From contig UQKK01000006.1 in NCBI GenBank assembly GCA_900541505.1, positions 1-64,000 on the forward strand: 64,000 bases of DNA, in the 5' to 3' direction. The notes under the pieces were generated by a model. It had not been told where the DNA came from. It saw nothing but the letters and a program-made list of their open reading frames with translations, and searched no databases. This document shows positions 45,162 to 54,298 of this stretch, one piece after another. The DNA comes from an uncultured Ruminococcus sp. Its GTDB lineage: Bacteria; Bacillota; Clostridia; Lachnospirales; Lachnospiraceae. Within the stretch, counting starts at the first letter, position 1; every line of letters begins with the position of its first letter. The position numbers and the translations under genes were made by a program.

Positions 45162-46511
45162 TTAAGCAGACTGTGTAATTTTATGCAGAAGAATGGAGAC
45201 TTTGAATACAGTCCCGTTAAACTCGAATTTCGGGATTCCCTGGTATTTCTTTGTGACATCCAGGACAGAGCGGATTCCGATTCCTTTACGTCCCTGCGCC
45301 TTGGAGGAAAGAAACTCCCCATCCTGCTTTTTGATATCGCCCTCATAACTGTTTTCAATGGTGAATATAAGCGCGGCATTTGTAGGCATGTAAAGCTGCA
45401 CATTGATAAAGCGTTGCTCGGAAAGTTGACGGTTGCATGCCTCCAAAGCATTTTCCAGGAGATTTCCCAGGATGATACAAAAGTCTGTGTCCTGTACAGG
45501 GAGGGCATCTGAGACAGAGACGGAGATGCGCACATCTATTTCATTTTCCAGAGCTTGTGATTTATAATATCCCAGCAGCGCATCCACTGCCGGATTACCG
45601 CTGTAGATTTGCGCTCCCATTACCTCAATCCCCGAAATACTTTCCTTGATATATTCCGCCATTCCTTCGTAATTTTCCTGTGCGATATATCCCTGGAGCG
45701 CTAAAAGATGGTGGCGTAAGTCGTGCCGTGCACGGCTTGTGTCCTGTATATGTCTTTGCAGATGCTCGAGCTGTTTCTGCTGCGCGGTAATCTGCGTATC
45801 GGAGATATGAAGTTCCTCCTGAAGTTTGGCATTTTCACTCAATGCTATAATCATTTTTAACAGGATGATATAGGTTGAGAAAGAAAGCAAAATCCAGAAA
45901 AAAGGCAGCAGATAAAGTTCATTTTCCATCTGAGTTACATCTCTGTTTACGGAGGGTTCAATATTGAGGGAATACAAAATATTGTTGCACAGCGGTATCA
46001 TCCAGATATAGGACCAGATGGAGAGCGAACTGCTGCAGTCCAGCGCAGGTCGCAGTAATTTTTTGAAAAACAGGTAAATGAGCGGGAACGTAATTACGAT
46101 ACTGATAAACATGGGCCAGGCAGGATATTTAAAGAAGATGCCGGGAAAATGTCCTGTAGCGGCGTAATAACCGAGATAGGACAACAGGATGATATTGTCG
46201 GCATAGCACTTAACCACGGAAGAAATAAAAAGCGCCTGTACTAATTTATAGTCTACTGCTATATAAAAAATCAACATGTCAGCTAACATGGTGAGAATGA
46301 TAATCGTGGTCTGGAGAACCCTGGAATTATTTGAAAAATGCAGAGCTATTGCCGCGCTTGTGAGAGAGAAGATGCCAAAAACAGTGACAGCCCCGATGAG
46401 ATGCGGCACAAATGGGGACTTTATTTTGTCTCGGAATGTCTTGTACAAAATGAAGATAATCGCGGAGACAAAAAGAAAGACAGTTATCAAAGTAGATAGG
46501 GGCAATTTCAT
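45162..46511 (-). CDS. AgrC/LytS-like GHKL sensor histidine kinase
   Basis: Membrane sensor kinase of the AgrC type, about 449 residues. Six or seven N-terminal membrane segments cover residues 1-220; the cytoplasmic part has a coiled segment, the dimerisation motif ARHDLRHHLLAL (His near 265) and a GHKL ATPase with LGNLLENALEAC and GIGIRSV. I start at 46511 (MKLPLS), which overlaps the regulator stop (ATGA) and has AGGAG 9 bases upstream. No agrB/agrD peptide genes are seen nearby. Confidence 0.88.
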   Translation of the reverse strand: MKLPLSTLITVFLFVSAIIFILYKTFRDKIKSPFVPHLIGAVTVFGIFSLTSAAIALHFSNNSRVLQTTIIILTMLADMLIFYIAVDYKLVQALFISSVVKCYADNIILLSYLGYYAATGHFPGIFFKYPAWPMFISIVITFPLIYLFFKKLLRPALDCSSSLSIWSYIWMIPLCNNILYSLNIEPSVNRDVTQMENELYLLPFFWILLSFSTYIILLKMIIALSENAKLQEELHISDTQITAQQKQLEHLQRHIQDTSRARHDLRHHLLALQGYIAQENYEGMAEYIKESISGIEVMGAQIYSGNPAVDALLGYYKSQALENEIDVRISVSVSDALPVQDTDFCIILGNLLENALEACNRQLSEQRFINVQLYMPTNAALIFTIENSYEGDIKKQDGEFLSSKAQGRKGIGIRSVLDVTKKYQGIPKFEFNGTVFKVSILLHKITQSA

Positions 46512-47236
46512 AAAGGACATCTCCTGTTTACATAATCAAACATATAATTGGCGTAAGTCTGCATCACTTCCTGGCGCTTCCCTTTTGATACGGGAAGGCG
46601 CATCCCGGTCTTGAGGAGAAAATCACCGTCTTCCAGTGATTCGATATAATCCATATTGACCATACAATTTCTATAACACCATAGGAACTGGGGATAAGGC
46701 TTCAGCATAGGTGAGAAATTGTCAAAGGACATGTAAGAACGCACCACGTTGGAGGTGGTGTGTACCTGGATATAATGGTTGTGATAGTCTGTATAAACAA
46801 TATCGCTGATAAGGATGCGTGTGAACTGCCGCGATTCTTTTAATTCTATATAATGAACAAAATTTTGGAAAATCTTTTCAAAATGATTCAAAGATGCTTC
46901 CAGTTCCTTATAGCTGTAGGGCTTTACCAGATAGTCAAGGGCGCGGAGACGGAACGCCTGTACTGCGTGGTCTTTGCTCGCTGTGGTGAAAATAATCTGG
47001 CAGTTCGGGTAATACTTACGAATCACACCGGCAACCTTGTCTCCGTTTATCTGTTTCATATAGATATCCAGAATAACAAGGTCGTAGGGATGTTCCTTCA
47101 GAGAATTGAGAAAAGCAGACTCGTCAAGGAATTGTTCGATAAACATATGGACATGGTGTTCCCGACAGTATTTCTGCATGTTTTCGTATAAGTATTGTAC
47201 ATCTGAAAGAGAATCGTCTACGATAGCCACTCTCAT
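46508..47236 (-). CDS. LytTR family response regulator (AgrA-like)
   Basis: Transcription regulator, 242 residues. The receiver domain (1-120) has VAIVDDSLSD, the phospho-Asp in DLVILDIYMKQING and Lys in YLVKPYS. The C-terminal LytTR domain (about 140-235) has ILISDIVYTDYHNHYIQVHT and FLWCYRNCMVNMDYIESLE. It is first in the operon and is coupled to the AgrC-like kinase by a 4-base overlap. Confidence 0.9.
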   Translation of the reverse strand: MRVAIVDDSLSDVQYLYENMQKYCREHHVHMFIEQFLDESAFLNSLKEHPYDLVILDIYMKQINGDKVAGVIRKYYPNCQIIFTTASKDHAVQAFRLRALDYLVKPYSYKELEASLNHFEKIFQNFVHYIELKESRQFTRILISDIVYTDYHNHYIQVHTTSNVVRSYMSFDNFSPMLKPYPQFLWCYRNCMVNMDYIESLEDGDFLLKTGMRLPVSKGKRQEVMQTYANYMFDYVNRRCPL

Positions 47237-47383
47237 GAATATTTCCTCCTAAGTAAATCCTATCATCTTATCATTTTATCGTATCGTTGGTTTAATTCAA
47301 AGGGGAATATCAGTAAAAATTACAATATTATAGTAAAAAAGGTTATCCTTGCGGGAATTAGGAAGATATGCTATATTAAAGAT

Positions 47384-47473
47384 GTAAAAAGAACAACCGC
47401 CACAAAGTGGTTGACCTCGTGATTAGAATTACCACCCTAGATACTCGGTCAAAGTTCAGAGGGTGGTTTTTCT
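47384..47473 (+). ncRNA. small RNA gene with promoter, pseudoknot potential and terminator
   Basis: TTGCGG (47349-47354), 17 bases, TATATT (47372-47377) would start a transcript near 47384. The RNA has hairpin AACCGCCAC/GTGGTT, then TTGACC (47411-47416), then a terminator stem ACCACCCT/AGGGTGGT (47431-47438, 47460-47467) followed by TTTTTC. GGTCAA in the terminator loop (47448-47453) can pair with TTGACC upstream, making a pseudoknot. No ORF fits. Function unknown; a type I antitoxin-like or regulatory RNA is possible. Confidence 0.6.
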
Positions 47474-47564
47474 ATGCATTAAAACATTATCTGATAAACG
47501 TAAAAACGAATGTCAGTAATGCAAGAATGAACATGGTTTCTCGTTGGGCAATTTGGAGGAGAGC

Positions 47565-49613
47565 ATGCGATTAACAAGTGAATCTGCGATTTTCAACATG
47601 GGAGATACTTCCATTCGCGTCAAGCAGGTAGTCGATGTAAACAAAGTGATATTAAAAGAACTGGAAACTTTCAAAAAAACCGGGAAAATATGGGAGAATG
47701 ATAATGAGGTCCAGGAGGAGTTCTACCGACAATTCATTGAGGAAATCGTGCGGCTGGAAAATGAAGAGGGTGCGGTATTATTCCAGGATTTTGTGAGAGC
47801 GAAGACCTATACTCTTCCCCCAAAGGGCAAGATGGGCTTGAGGGGTAGAACCCTTACGAACACGGTTGTAAAGGTAGGATTTATCGATGCGCAGCGGAAC
47901 CTGAGCGAGGTTGGAAGAAAGTATCTGGAAGAAGATTTAGCTCCTGCAGACCGAATAGAGGCGCTGCTGGGATTAAGTCAGGACAACCTGGTATACTTGC
48001 GGCAGTATTTGAAACTTCGCATATATGATAATCAGACGGATGACTATTTTTATAATTTCAGATTTGCCATCAAATTTTTGACCAGATACGATGATGTTCC
48101 GGAGAAAGAGTTTCTGAAAATCATCGAATCCATCCGTCCTTCCCAGACGGAGGAGGAAATAAAGGAAATCATCGATGCTTATAGGGATGTAGCAGAGAAA
48201 CGGGTGAAATTTGATGACTTTTATAAGAAGTTTTTCACTATTACGCTCCGTCCGCAAAGGGAGTTGGACGAAGTCAGGGAGATGTTTCAAAAAGAGGAGT
48301 TTACAGACGAGAATTTTATGAAATATTTCCCGAACCGGGACTCAAAAGCTGCTTCCCTCCTCTATAAAGAATATGTACTCGCACTGATTGGGCTGAAGAG
48401 AAATCATGATAACTCGGATTTTGAGAAGGTAAAAAAGTTATCCAAGGATGATAAAATCAAAAAGGCGTTCGGGGAGAACAGGATACCGTTACGCATAAGA
48501 AAAGAGTGCACACTGGAAGAATTTCTGGAGGATAATCAGGAGAATCCGCTGTTAAGTGATGACACCTATTTGATTTATGAGACGTTCATTTTCAGCAAAC
48601 ATAACGACCTTATCCGGGAATACAAGGATATGTGCCGCCGCACATTTCAGATAACAGGGCTCATTTACTTTGAAAACGGGCTTGTAAATCTGAACAATAA
48701 ATGGCTCTTTACTCAGCTTTTAGAGAGTGTGGGTAAAAACTTTACGCTGCATGGAAATGAGAGCTACGCATCTTACGAGGAATCGCCGGAAAGTCCGTGG
48801 TATAGAGAGACTACCATGTGCGAGATTTTGGGGATTACAAAGCAGATGGCACAGGACTTTATCACGAAATTGCAGACGGCGTTCGGGGCCAAAAATCTTG
48901 AACACCTGATGTACATCATCACAGATCGGCGGGAGAAGGAATACAGAGACTTTGTGGAGAAGCATTTCCCGGAGGAGAAGACCATCAAAATCCTGCACAA
49001 TATCATACTGAGGAAGGATAAGGATGTATTTAAAGAGGTTACGGATAATGCCACAGTTCCCACGATTTATGAGTATATCATGACAATTGCCTGGTATCAT
49101 CTTTCCGGGAAAAAGGATTACATGCTGCATAAATCCTTCCAGGTATCTCTGGATGCAAATAAGCTGCCCCTCACTCACCGGGGAGGAGGCGCCGGGGACA
49201 TTGAGATACTTGCCAAAGAGTATGCACTTCTGATTGAAGTGACGCTGATGAAGAAGAATAATCAGAGAAGGGCTGAATTAGAGCCGGTCATCAGACATTC
49301 TGTAAATTTTGTGCTTGAGAATCAAGCGGATAAGAAACCTGTACAGACACTGTTTATTGCAAACGAATTGGACAATAATGTAATGAATGTTTTCCGGGCG
49401 ATGCAGTTCGTAGAACTCAATGGTACGATGAAAGCCGGAACAGTTGACGGGCTGAATATTTTTTCCCTGAAAACAGAAGAAGTAATAGAACTTCTCAAGA
49501 AAAAGAAATGCGGGGAAGAAGTGCTTCAGATTATCCGGGACAATCTGGATGCGAAACCAGGACTAATTAAAAATCACTGGAGAGAGCCAATTGTTGACGA
49601 GATATTGAAATAA
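47565..49613 (+). CDS. AlwI-like type IIS restriction endonuclease
   Basis: Restriction nuclease of about 682 residues. I start at ATG 47565 with GGAGGAGAGC upstream. The C-terminal nuclease domain has the PD-(D/E)xK pattern GGGAGDIEILAKEYALLIEVTL (split here as GAGDIEI and LLIEVT, about residues 563-581). The N-terminal two thirds should recognise DNA. The AlwI family (GGATC-type, cutting outside the site) is recognised by overall sequence; the exact site cannot be read from sequence. The convergent methyltransferase supports a restriction-modification system. Confidence 0.75.
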   Translation: MRLTSESAIFNMGDTSIRVKQVVDVNKVILKELETFKKTGKIWENDNEVQEEFYRQFIEEIVRLENEEGAVLFQDFVRAKTYTLPPKGKMGLRGRTLTNTVVKVGFIDAQRNLSEVGRKYLEEDLAPADRIEALLGLSQDNLVYLRQYLKLRIYDNQTDDYFYNFRFAIKFLTRYDDVPEKEFLKIIESIRPSQTEEEIKEIIDAYRDVAEKRVKFDDFYKKFFTITLRPQRELDEVREMFQKEEFTDENFMKYFPNRDSKAASLLYKEYVLALIGLKRNHDNSDFEKVKKLSKDDKIKKAFGENRIPLRIRKECTLEEFLEDNQENPLLSDDTYLIYETFIFSKHNDLIREYKDMCRRTFQITGLIYFENGLVNLNNKWLFTQLLESVGKNFTLHGNESYASYEESPESPWYRETTMCEILGITKQMAQDFITKLQTAFGAKNLEHLMYIITDRREKEYRDFVEKHFPEEKTIKILHNIILRKDKDVFKEVTDNATVPTIYEYIMTIAWYHLSGKKDYMLHKSFQVSLDANKLPLTHRGGGAGDIEILAKEYALLIEVTLMKKNNQRRAELEPVIRHSVNFVLENQADKKPVQTLFIANELDNNVMNVFRAMQFVELNGTMKAGTVDGLNIFSLKTEEVIELLKKKKCGEEVLQIIRDNLDAKPGLIKNHWREPIVDEILK

Positions 49614-49656
49614 GCTGTTAAAAAAATGTCTGTCGAAGAGAAAATATAAAAAAAGC

Positions 49657-49716
49657 CCTCCAGGATGTCTGATATGCCGTAATAAAGTACTATTTCAGAC
49701 ATCCTGGAGGTTTTTT
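49657..49716. terminator. bidirectional terminator between restriction and modification genes
   Basis: CCTCCAGGATGTCTGA (49657-49672) and its exact inverse (49695-49710) form a 16-bp stem with a T-run after it on each strand. It serves both convergent genes. Confidence 0.9.
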
Positions 49717-51673
49717 ATTCATAATTAGTTATAAGTACTTCTATGGTTTCCGATTTATCTGCGGTGGAATGATAATTGGAGTTGTTGTAATTATAGTTTA
49801 AATAATGTACATGATAGTTTTTCGCCCATTCTTTGAGGAGTGTATTTTCCTGCCCTTTATGCCGTAATACATTGGAGAGGGCAAAATGGACTCCGCGTCT
49901 ATCCAGCTGTGCCAGCCGGTCCAGCAAATCCTGTTCATCCTGTACCGTCCATCCGCCGTTTTCATTATAGCTGGCGGTGGATATCAGATAAGGGGGGTCC
50001 AGATAGACAAAATCCCTTGTATCGGTGATGGAATCTAACAGCTCCCGGAAATCGATATTGGAGAGGACTGTATTTTCTCTCGACAGGGCGTTCTGAAATT
50101 TCTGAAGCTTTTCTACCATTTTCTCATTAAAATCCCGCTTTCCCACAGGAATATTGTAGTCTCCTGAACGGTTAAAACGAATCTGGTTATTAAAGGAATA
50201 TACGAGCAGAGTATAAAAAAATGCGGATTCGCTGAAGTCCCCGAACTGCCCTGCGTTATAATCAGCTTTTAACTGTTCAAAACCCTTCTGGTTGACCTTT
50301 TTTAACCCTTCTGCGGAATTGGCTTGATAATAAGCATATCCTCTTGTCTTTGAGTCCGAAAGACCATATTTCTCGATGACAGCCTGCACTTGTGAGAGAA
50401 TGTCATCGAACCCGGTTTCCCGGAAATATTGATAGAGTTTGATGACATGAGGCTCAATATCATTGATGATGATTTTATCTTCTACCTTGACATTCACCGC
50501 TACACTTGCTCCCCCGGAAAAGACATCGTAAAAGCTGTGGATATTGTCGGGAAAATAGGGAAGAATCTGGGGCAGCAGTTTGTATTTTCCTCCGGTATAA
50601 TTGACTGCGGAGGGAATCAAGCTCTCTTTCTTTTTGCTTGTCGGCTGTACTGTGCACAAATAGAGAAGCTCACGGTGGTCCTCGATATCTGTTTTCCCGG
50701 TTGTATATACTTTAAATGGAGTATCAAAAATCTGAACTCTTCCTCTTTTTTCTAATGAAGCTAAAATTTCTTCATTGGAAATCTTTGCGTTGGAACGCCC
50801 ATCCCCTTTTTGTGCCATGTTGTTGTAGGATACTAAAATATATTTCGCATTGATGTGCTGGATGAGGTCGTCAAACGCGGCAGGGGCTTTCTTCGTTGAA
50901 TAGTCAGATTTGATGTGATTCCGGTCCATCTTTCTCGCCACGCCGGTGACTTTCGGTTTTTTCCAGTCTACGATATTCTCAAGTACGTGATAGGAGTCCC
51001 CATATTGCCTGGAATTATAAGGTGTGTCAATGTACACTAAATCCGCTTTGATTTTCCGCACCAGCTCGTTGGCGTCCTCATTATAAATGTCGTTCTTTTT
51101 GTGCTTTCTGTATTCCGGGACCTTCAGATGTAAGGGCTGGAACGTATCCATCGTCTTCCGGTATGCATCGTAGTGCCCTACGGTATTTGCCACCTTGTCG
51201 ATGGCATAAATCAGTGAAGTTAAAAGGAAAGATTTCTCCCGTTCACTTAAGGAATAGGTCTCTATCTTCTCCCGTATGGCACCAATTTTCCGGGCATTTT
51301 CCATGGAAAAATAGCGGTCGCCGAACTGGATGGAGACATAGTTGTCTTCTTTGGCATCTAAATCATTTAACTCCCGGATAATAGTCTGAATCAATTCATA
51401 ACGAACAGGTTCATTGCCAAACCAGGTATTGTAGGAGACAAGGTTTGAATGGAGGATATCATTGACAATGACTTTTTTGCCCTTGGACTGAAACAAATCC
51501 GCGACAACTCCTGTCCCTGCAAAAATATCTGCCACTGTCTTAATGCCCTCTGTATGTTCTTCTACGATTTTTTCAATAAATTCTAATAATTTCTGTTTTG
51601 AACCGAGGTACCTGCGGTTGGAAATCTTGAGAATCTCGTCCTGCGATACGCTCTGTTTTGCTGTCTTTGTCAT
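49715..51673 (-). CDS. fused double N6-adenine DNA methyltransferase (type IIS modification enzyme)
   Basis: Two complete D12/Dam-like methyltransferase domains in one chain, as in M.FokI, suited to an asymmetric site whose strands need different enzymes. Domain 1 has RRYLGSKQKLLEFI, motif I FAGTGVVADLF and motif IV DTPYNSRQY. Domain 2 begins after about residue 355 (NYTGGKYKLLPQILPYFP) with DVFSGGASVAVNV and DPPYLIST. I start at 51673 (MTKTAKQSV); an ATG at 51787 adds 38 unconvincing residues. It protects DNA against the convergent AlwI-like nuclease. Confidence 0.85.
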   Translation of the reverse strand: MTKTAKQSVSQDEILKISNRRYLGSKQKLLEFIEKIVEEHTEGIKTVADIFAGTGVVADLFQSKGKKVIVNDILHSNLVSYNTWFGNEPVRYELIQTIIRELNDLDAKEDNYVSIQFGDRYFSMENARKIGAIREKIETYSLSEREKSFLLTSLIYAIDKVANTVGHYDAYRKTMDTFQPLHLKVPEYRKHKKNDIYNEDANELVRKIKADLVYIDTPYNSRQYGDSYHVLENIVDWKKPKVTGVARKMDRNHIKSDYSTKKAPAAFDDLIQHINAKYILVSYNNMAQKGDGRSNAKISNEEILASLEKRGRVQIFDTPFKVYTTGKTDIEDHRELLYLCTVQPTSKKKESLIPSAVNYTGGKYKLLPQILPYFPDNIHSFYDVFSGGASVAVNVKVEDKIIINDIEPHVIKLYQYFRETGFDDILSQVQAVIEKYGLSDSKTRGYAYYQANSAEGLKKVNQKGFEQLKADYNAGQFGDFSESAFFYTLLVYSFNNQIRFNRSGDYNIPVGKRDFNEKMVEKLQKFQNALSRENTVLSNIDFRELLDSITDTRDFVYLDPPYLISTASYNENGGWTVQDEQDLLDRLAQLDRRGVHFALSNVLRHKGQENTLLKEWAKNYHVHYLNYNYNNSNYHSTADKSETIEVLITNYE

Positions 51674-51945
51674 TCTGTACCCACGCCTTCTGTACAGTGA
51701 TATTTTGTACATGCTATACAGGCAAATTTTATCATGGTGTATTTTAGTTTGCAAGGAGAGATTTATGCTGTCGAAGCTGTTGTCCATTTATGCATTATTT
51801 ATAATGTAACAACCTTGAAAAAACATTAAAAATAATGTATATCATAATTGTAACAAGAATTGGACTGATTAAAAGAAATATTAAAATGCAGGATGTTATA
51901 AAGTGCAAGGGAGCCGGATTTTAAAACCAGAAAGGAGCGGAAAAA

Positions 51946-52173
51946 ATGAAATGCTTTGAATGCGGCGCAATGATGGAAAAAGGTATTACAACAAGCGTAA
52001 CCGATTTAGGTAACTGCCTGGTGATTGTTCGGAATGTACCTTGTTACAAATGTACTGAATGCAATGAAATTTTTTATACTGGCGATGTTGTGGAGCGTCT
52101 GGAGAAAATCATAAATGATGCTAAGAAGCTGCTGCAGGAAGTGGCGGTTATGGATTATTCAAAGGTAGCATAA
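51946..52173 (+). CDS. YgiT-type zinc-finger protein (orphan MqsA-like antitoxin)
   Basis: A 75-residue protein with two CxxC pairs (CFECG near residue 3 and CYKCTEC near 33) that form the zinc-binding N-domain of MqsA/YgiT antitoxins. The C-terminal helix could dimerise. The DNA-binding HTH of full MqsA is absent. No partner toxin is present on either side. The start follows AGAAAGGAGCGG. A terminator hairpin follows 3 bases after the stop region. Confidence 0.8.
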   Translation: MKCFECGAMMEKGITTSVTDLGNCLVIVRNVPCYKCTECNEIFYTGDVVERLEKIINDAKKLLQEVAVMDYSKVA

Positions 52174-52178
52174 AGATT

Positions 52179-52208
52179 GCGGTGGGCTTTATAGTCTGCC
52201 GTTTCTTT
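52179..52208 (+). terminator. terminator after the YgiT-type gene
   Basis: GCGGTGGGC pairs with GTCTGCCGT (with G-T wobbles) around TTTATA, followed by TTCTTTTTG. Confidence 0.65.
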
Positions 52209-52279
52209 TTGTTTGGAAAAAGAAAATACTAGAGCGAATCTGGGGAAAGCTTTACGGCTAACAATGAGCGAGGACATAC

Positions 52280-52489
52280 TATGCTAGATATAATAGCCAC
52301 ATATAAAGCGGCAAAGAAAACAGCTTGAATCTTTGGGTATTACGGGGATAGGTTTTTGTCGTCTTCATACAGCAACTTCTCTGTTTTATACAAAATATCC
52401 TTATCATGAATCTGTTAAGATGGAAGAAATTGGAGGGACGGAATTTATTACAATCGGAGGCAGCTATGGTAAAATAGTAAATCAATGAT
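52280..52489 (+). pseudogene. decayed fragment, possibly a GNAT acetyltransferase C-terminus
   Basis: Two short frames join into one plausible protein tail: MLDIIATYKAAKK from 52280, then after a frame change QLESLGITGIGFCRLHT and, further on, YPYHESVKMEEIGGTEF, ending at TGA 52487-52489. The pattern of helix, loop and SLFYTKYPYHES resembles the acetyl-CoA acetyltransferase C-terminal half (LGI...FY.K.GY). It has no intact start or ribosome site. The family guess is weak. Confidence 0.35.
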
Positions 52490-52501
52490 AAGGGGAATTA
52501 T

Positions 52502-54298
52502 ATGAAAAAGTTTTCGATGAAAAAATTCACGACAAATATTCGCTACAGATTCAGTTTGATATTTATTGTCTTGATTACTGTTTTCGCGGTGTTATGCAGT
52601 ACGATTTATATTTCAAATTTTACAAAGCAATCTTCAGAGAATTATTATGACTCATCTTATGCTATTCTAAGCGGAATCAACAGTCGATTTGAAGATTATA
52701 TTCAGCAGATAGACGTGTACGCTTCTTTTATTCTATACCCTGACCTTACAGAAAAATCAAATGGAATGGATAATATTCGGGACAGAATTGATTTTGTATA
52801 TGAGGACAATGCAAATATAGAATCTATATTCCATTATACGACAGAGGAAGATACCTTAATTGTTAAAAGTCAGGCGGGAAATGATATATATGAGGCATTG
52901 TCCGAGGTAGAAAATTGTGCATGGTACAGAGGCGGGATAACTTCAGATGGTGAAATGTATATACAGCCTCAGCACAGACATGTGATTATGGAAAAGCTGA
53001 CAAATATCGGTAACGAATCGGAGGTATTTTCTTTTGTAAAAAGTTATACGGACTCTTCAGGGAAAAAAGCAGTGTTATGTATCAATATATATGAAAGCTA
53101 TATGGGGGATATCTGTGCCAATTCGCTCACGCAGAGGTCAGAAAAATTACAGTGTCTGAATAAGTTTGGAGAAGTGATATATTCAACGGACAGTGGATTT
53201 TCTCTTTATGACAGGGAGTATATCTACGATACCATTAAAAATGAAGAAGAAAACAGCGGACATTTTACCTATACCGGACCAAAAGATGGAGAAAAAAAGA
53301 CGGTTGTGTATATCAGAGCGGAGGACGACTCAAATATCATTTTTAAATGTGTTGAGAATGACGACCTCAATTACGACTTAATGCAGGGTATTAAGATGCT
53401 GCTTTTCCTGCTTATCTTAATATTAGCTGTCACCATTATCATTATTCTATATTTGGTACGCTCGATTACGAAGCCTATCAATGATTTGAAAAAGTGTCTG
53501 GATGAATTTTCCTCCGGAAATCTGGATATCCGGATTGAATCAGTCAGGGAAGATGAATTTAGGGATATCAGCAACAGCTTTAATCAGATGGCATACAAAA
53601 TCAATCAGTTGATTAAGGAAAAATATAAGTTGGAATTATACAACAGAGATGCTCAACTATATTCTCTGATGGCACAGATAAATCCTCATTTTATCAATAA
53701 CATTCTCCAGTCTATTGGAAGCGTGGCTTTGGAACGGGGAATCAAGGATATTTATAAGTCAACGACTGTTCTCGCGAAAATGCTGCGATATTCCATAAAA
53801 GAAAATTATGTAGTGAAACTTGAGAAAGAGATACAGAATCTGAATGACTATCTCTACATACAAAAATTCAGATTTGAAGAAAAGCTGATTGCAGATGTAT
53901 ATATCCGGGAAGGACTGGATGATATTCTAATTCCAAAATTCACATTCCAGCCATTGGTTGAAAATTCAATTGTACATGGATTCAAAAATAAGAAATCAGC
54001 GGGACATTTACAAATAGAGATTGTCAATAACGGTATGGAAATTCTGAAAGTCACGATAAAAGATGACGGCTGCGGTATAGAGGAAGGAATGTTAAAAGAA
54101 ATAAAACGTGGATTTGAGAATGATAATTATGAGATTGAGAAGAATCATATCGGATTATGTAACGTATATCGGAGGTTAAAGTATCTCTATGACAGAAGAT
54201 TTACTATGAGTATAAAAAGTACGGTAAATAAGGGGACAGTAGTTGAACTTTCTATTAATAGAGGTGAAGAAAATGTACAGGATGATAATTGCGGATGA
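52502..54298 (+). CDS. YesM-like sensor histidine kinase
   Basis: Membrane sensor kinase of the LytS/YesM class, 598 residues, typical of Gram-positive carbohydrate uptake loci. Membrane segments lie near residues 14-36 and 298-320 with an extracytoplasmic sensor between them. The HAMP domain follows (about 322-375), then the His-kinase motif AQINPHFINNILQSIGSVA (His near 400) and the ATPase domain with LVENSIVHGF and DDGCGI. The start follows AAGGGGAATTAT. It overlaps the response regulator by 26 bases. Confidence 0.92.
   Translation: MKKFSMKKFTTNIRYRFSLIFIVLITVFAVLCSTIYISNFTKQSSENYYDSSYAILSGINSRFEDYIQQIDVYASFILYPDLTEKSNGMDNIRDRIDFVYEDNANIESIFHYTTEEDTLIVKSQAGNDIYEALSEVENCAWYRGGITSDGEMYIQPQHRHVIMEKLTNIGNESEVFSFVKSYTDSSGKKAVLCINIYESYMGDICANSLTQRSEKLQCLNKFGEVIYSTDSGFSLYDREYIYDTIKNEEENSGHFTYTGPKDGEKKTVVYIRAEDDSNIIFKCVENDDLNYDLMQGIKMLLFLLILILAVTIIIILYLVRSITKPINDLKKCLDEFSSGNLDIRIESVREDEFRDISNSFNQMAYKINQLIKEKYKLELYNRDAQLYSLMAQINPHFINNILQSIGSVALERGIKDIYKSTTVLAKMLRYSIKENYVVKLEKEIQNLNDYLYIQKFRFEEKLIADVYIREGLDDILIPKFTFQPLVENSIVHGFKNKKSAGHLQIEIVNNGMEILKVTIKDDGCGIEEGMLKEIKRGFENDNYEIEKNHIGLCNVYRRLKYLYDRRFTMSIKSTVNKGTVVELSINRGEENVQDDNCG

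Noticed and set aside
46508..47236. A full agr quorum-sensing locus
   Set aside because: Only the kinase and regulator are present; no AgrB-like membrane protease or AgrD-like peptide was seen nearby.
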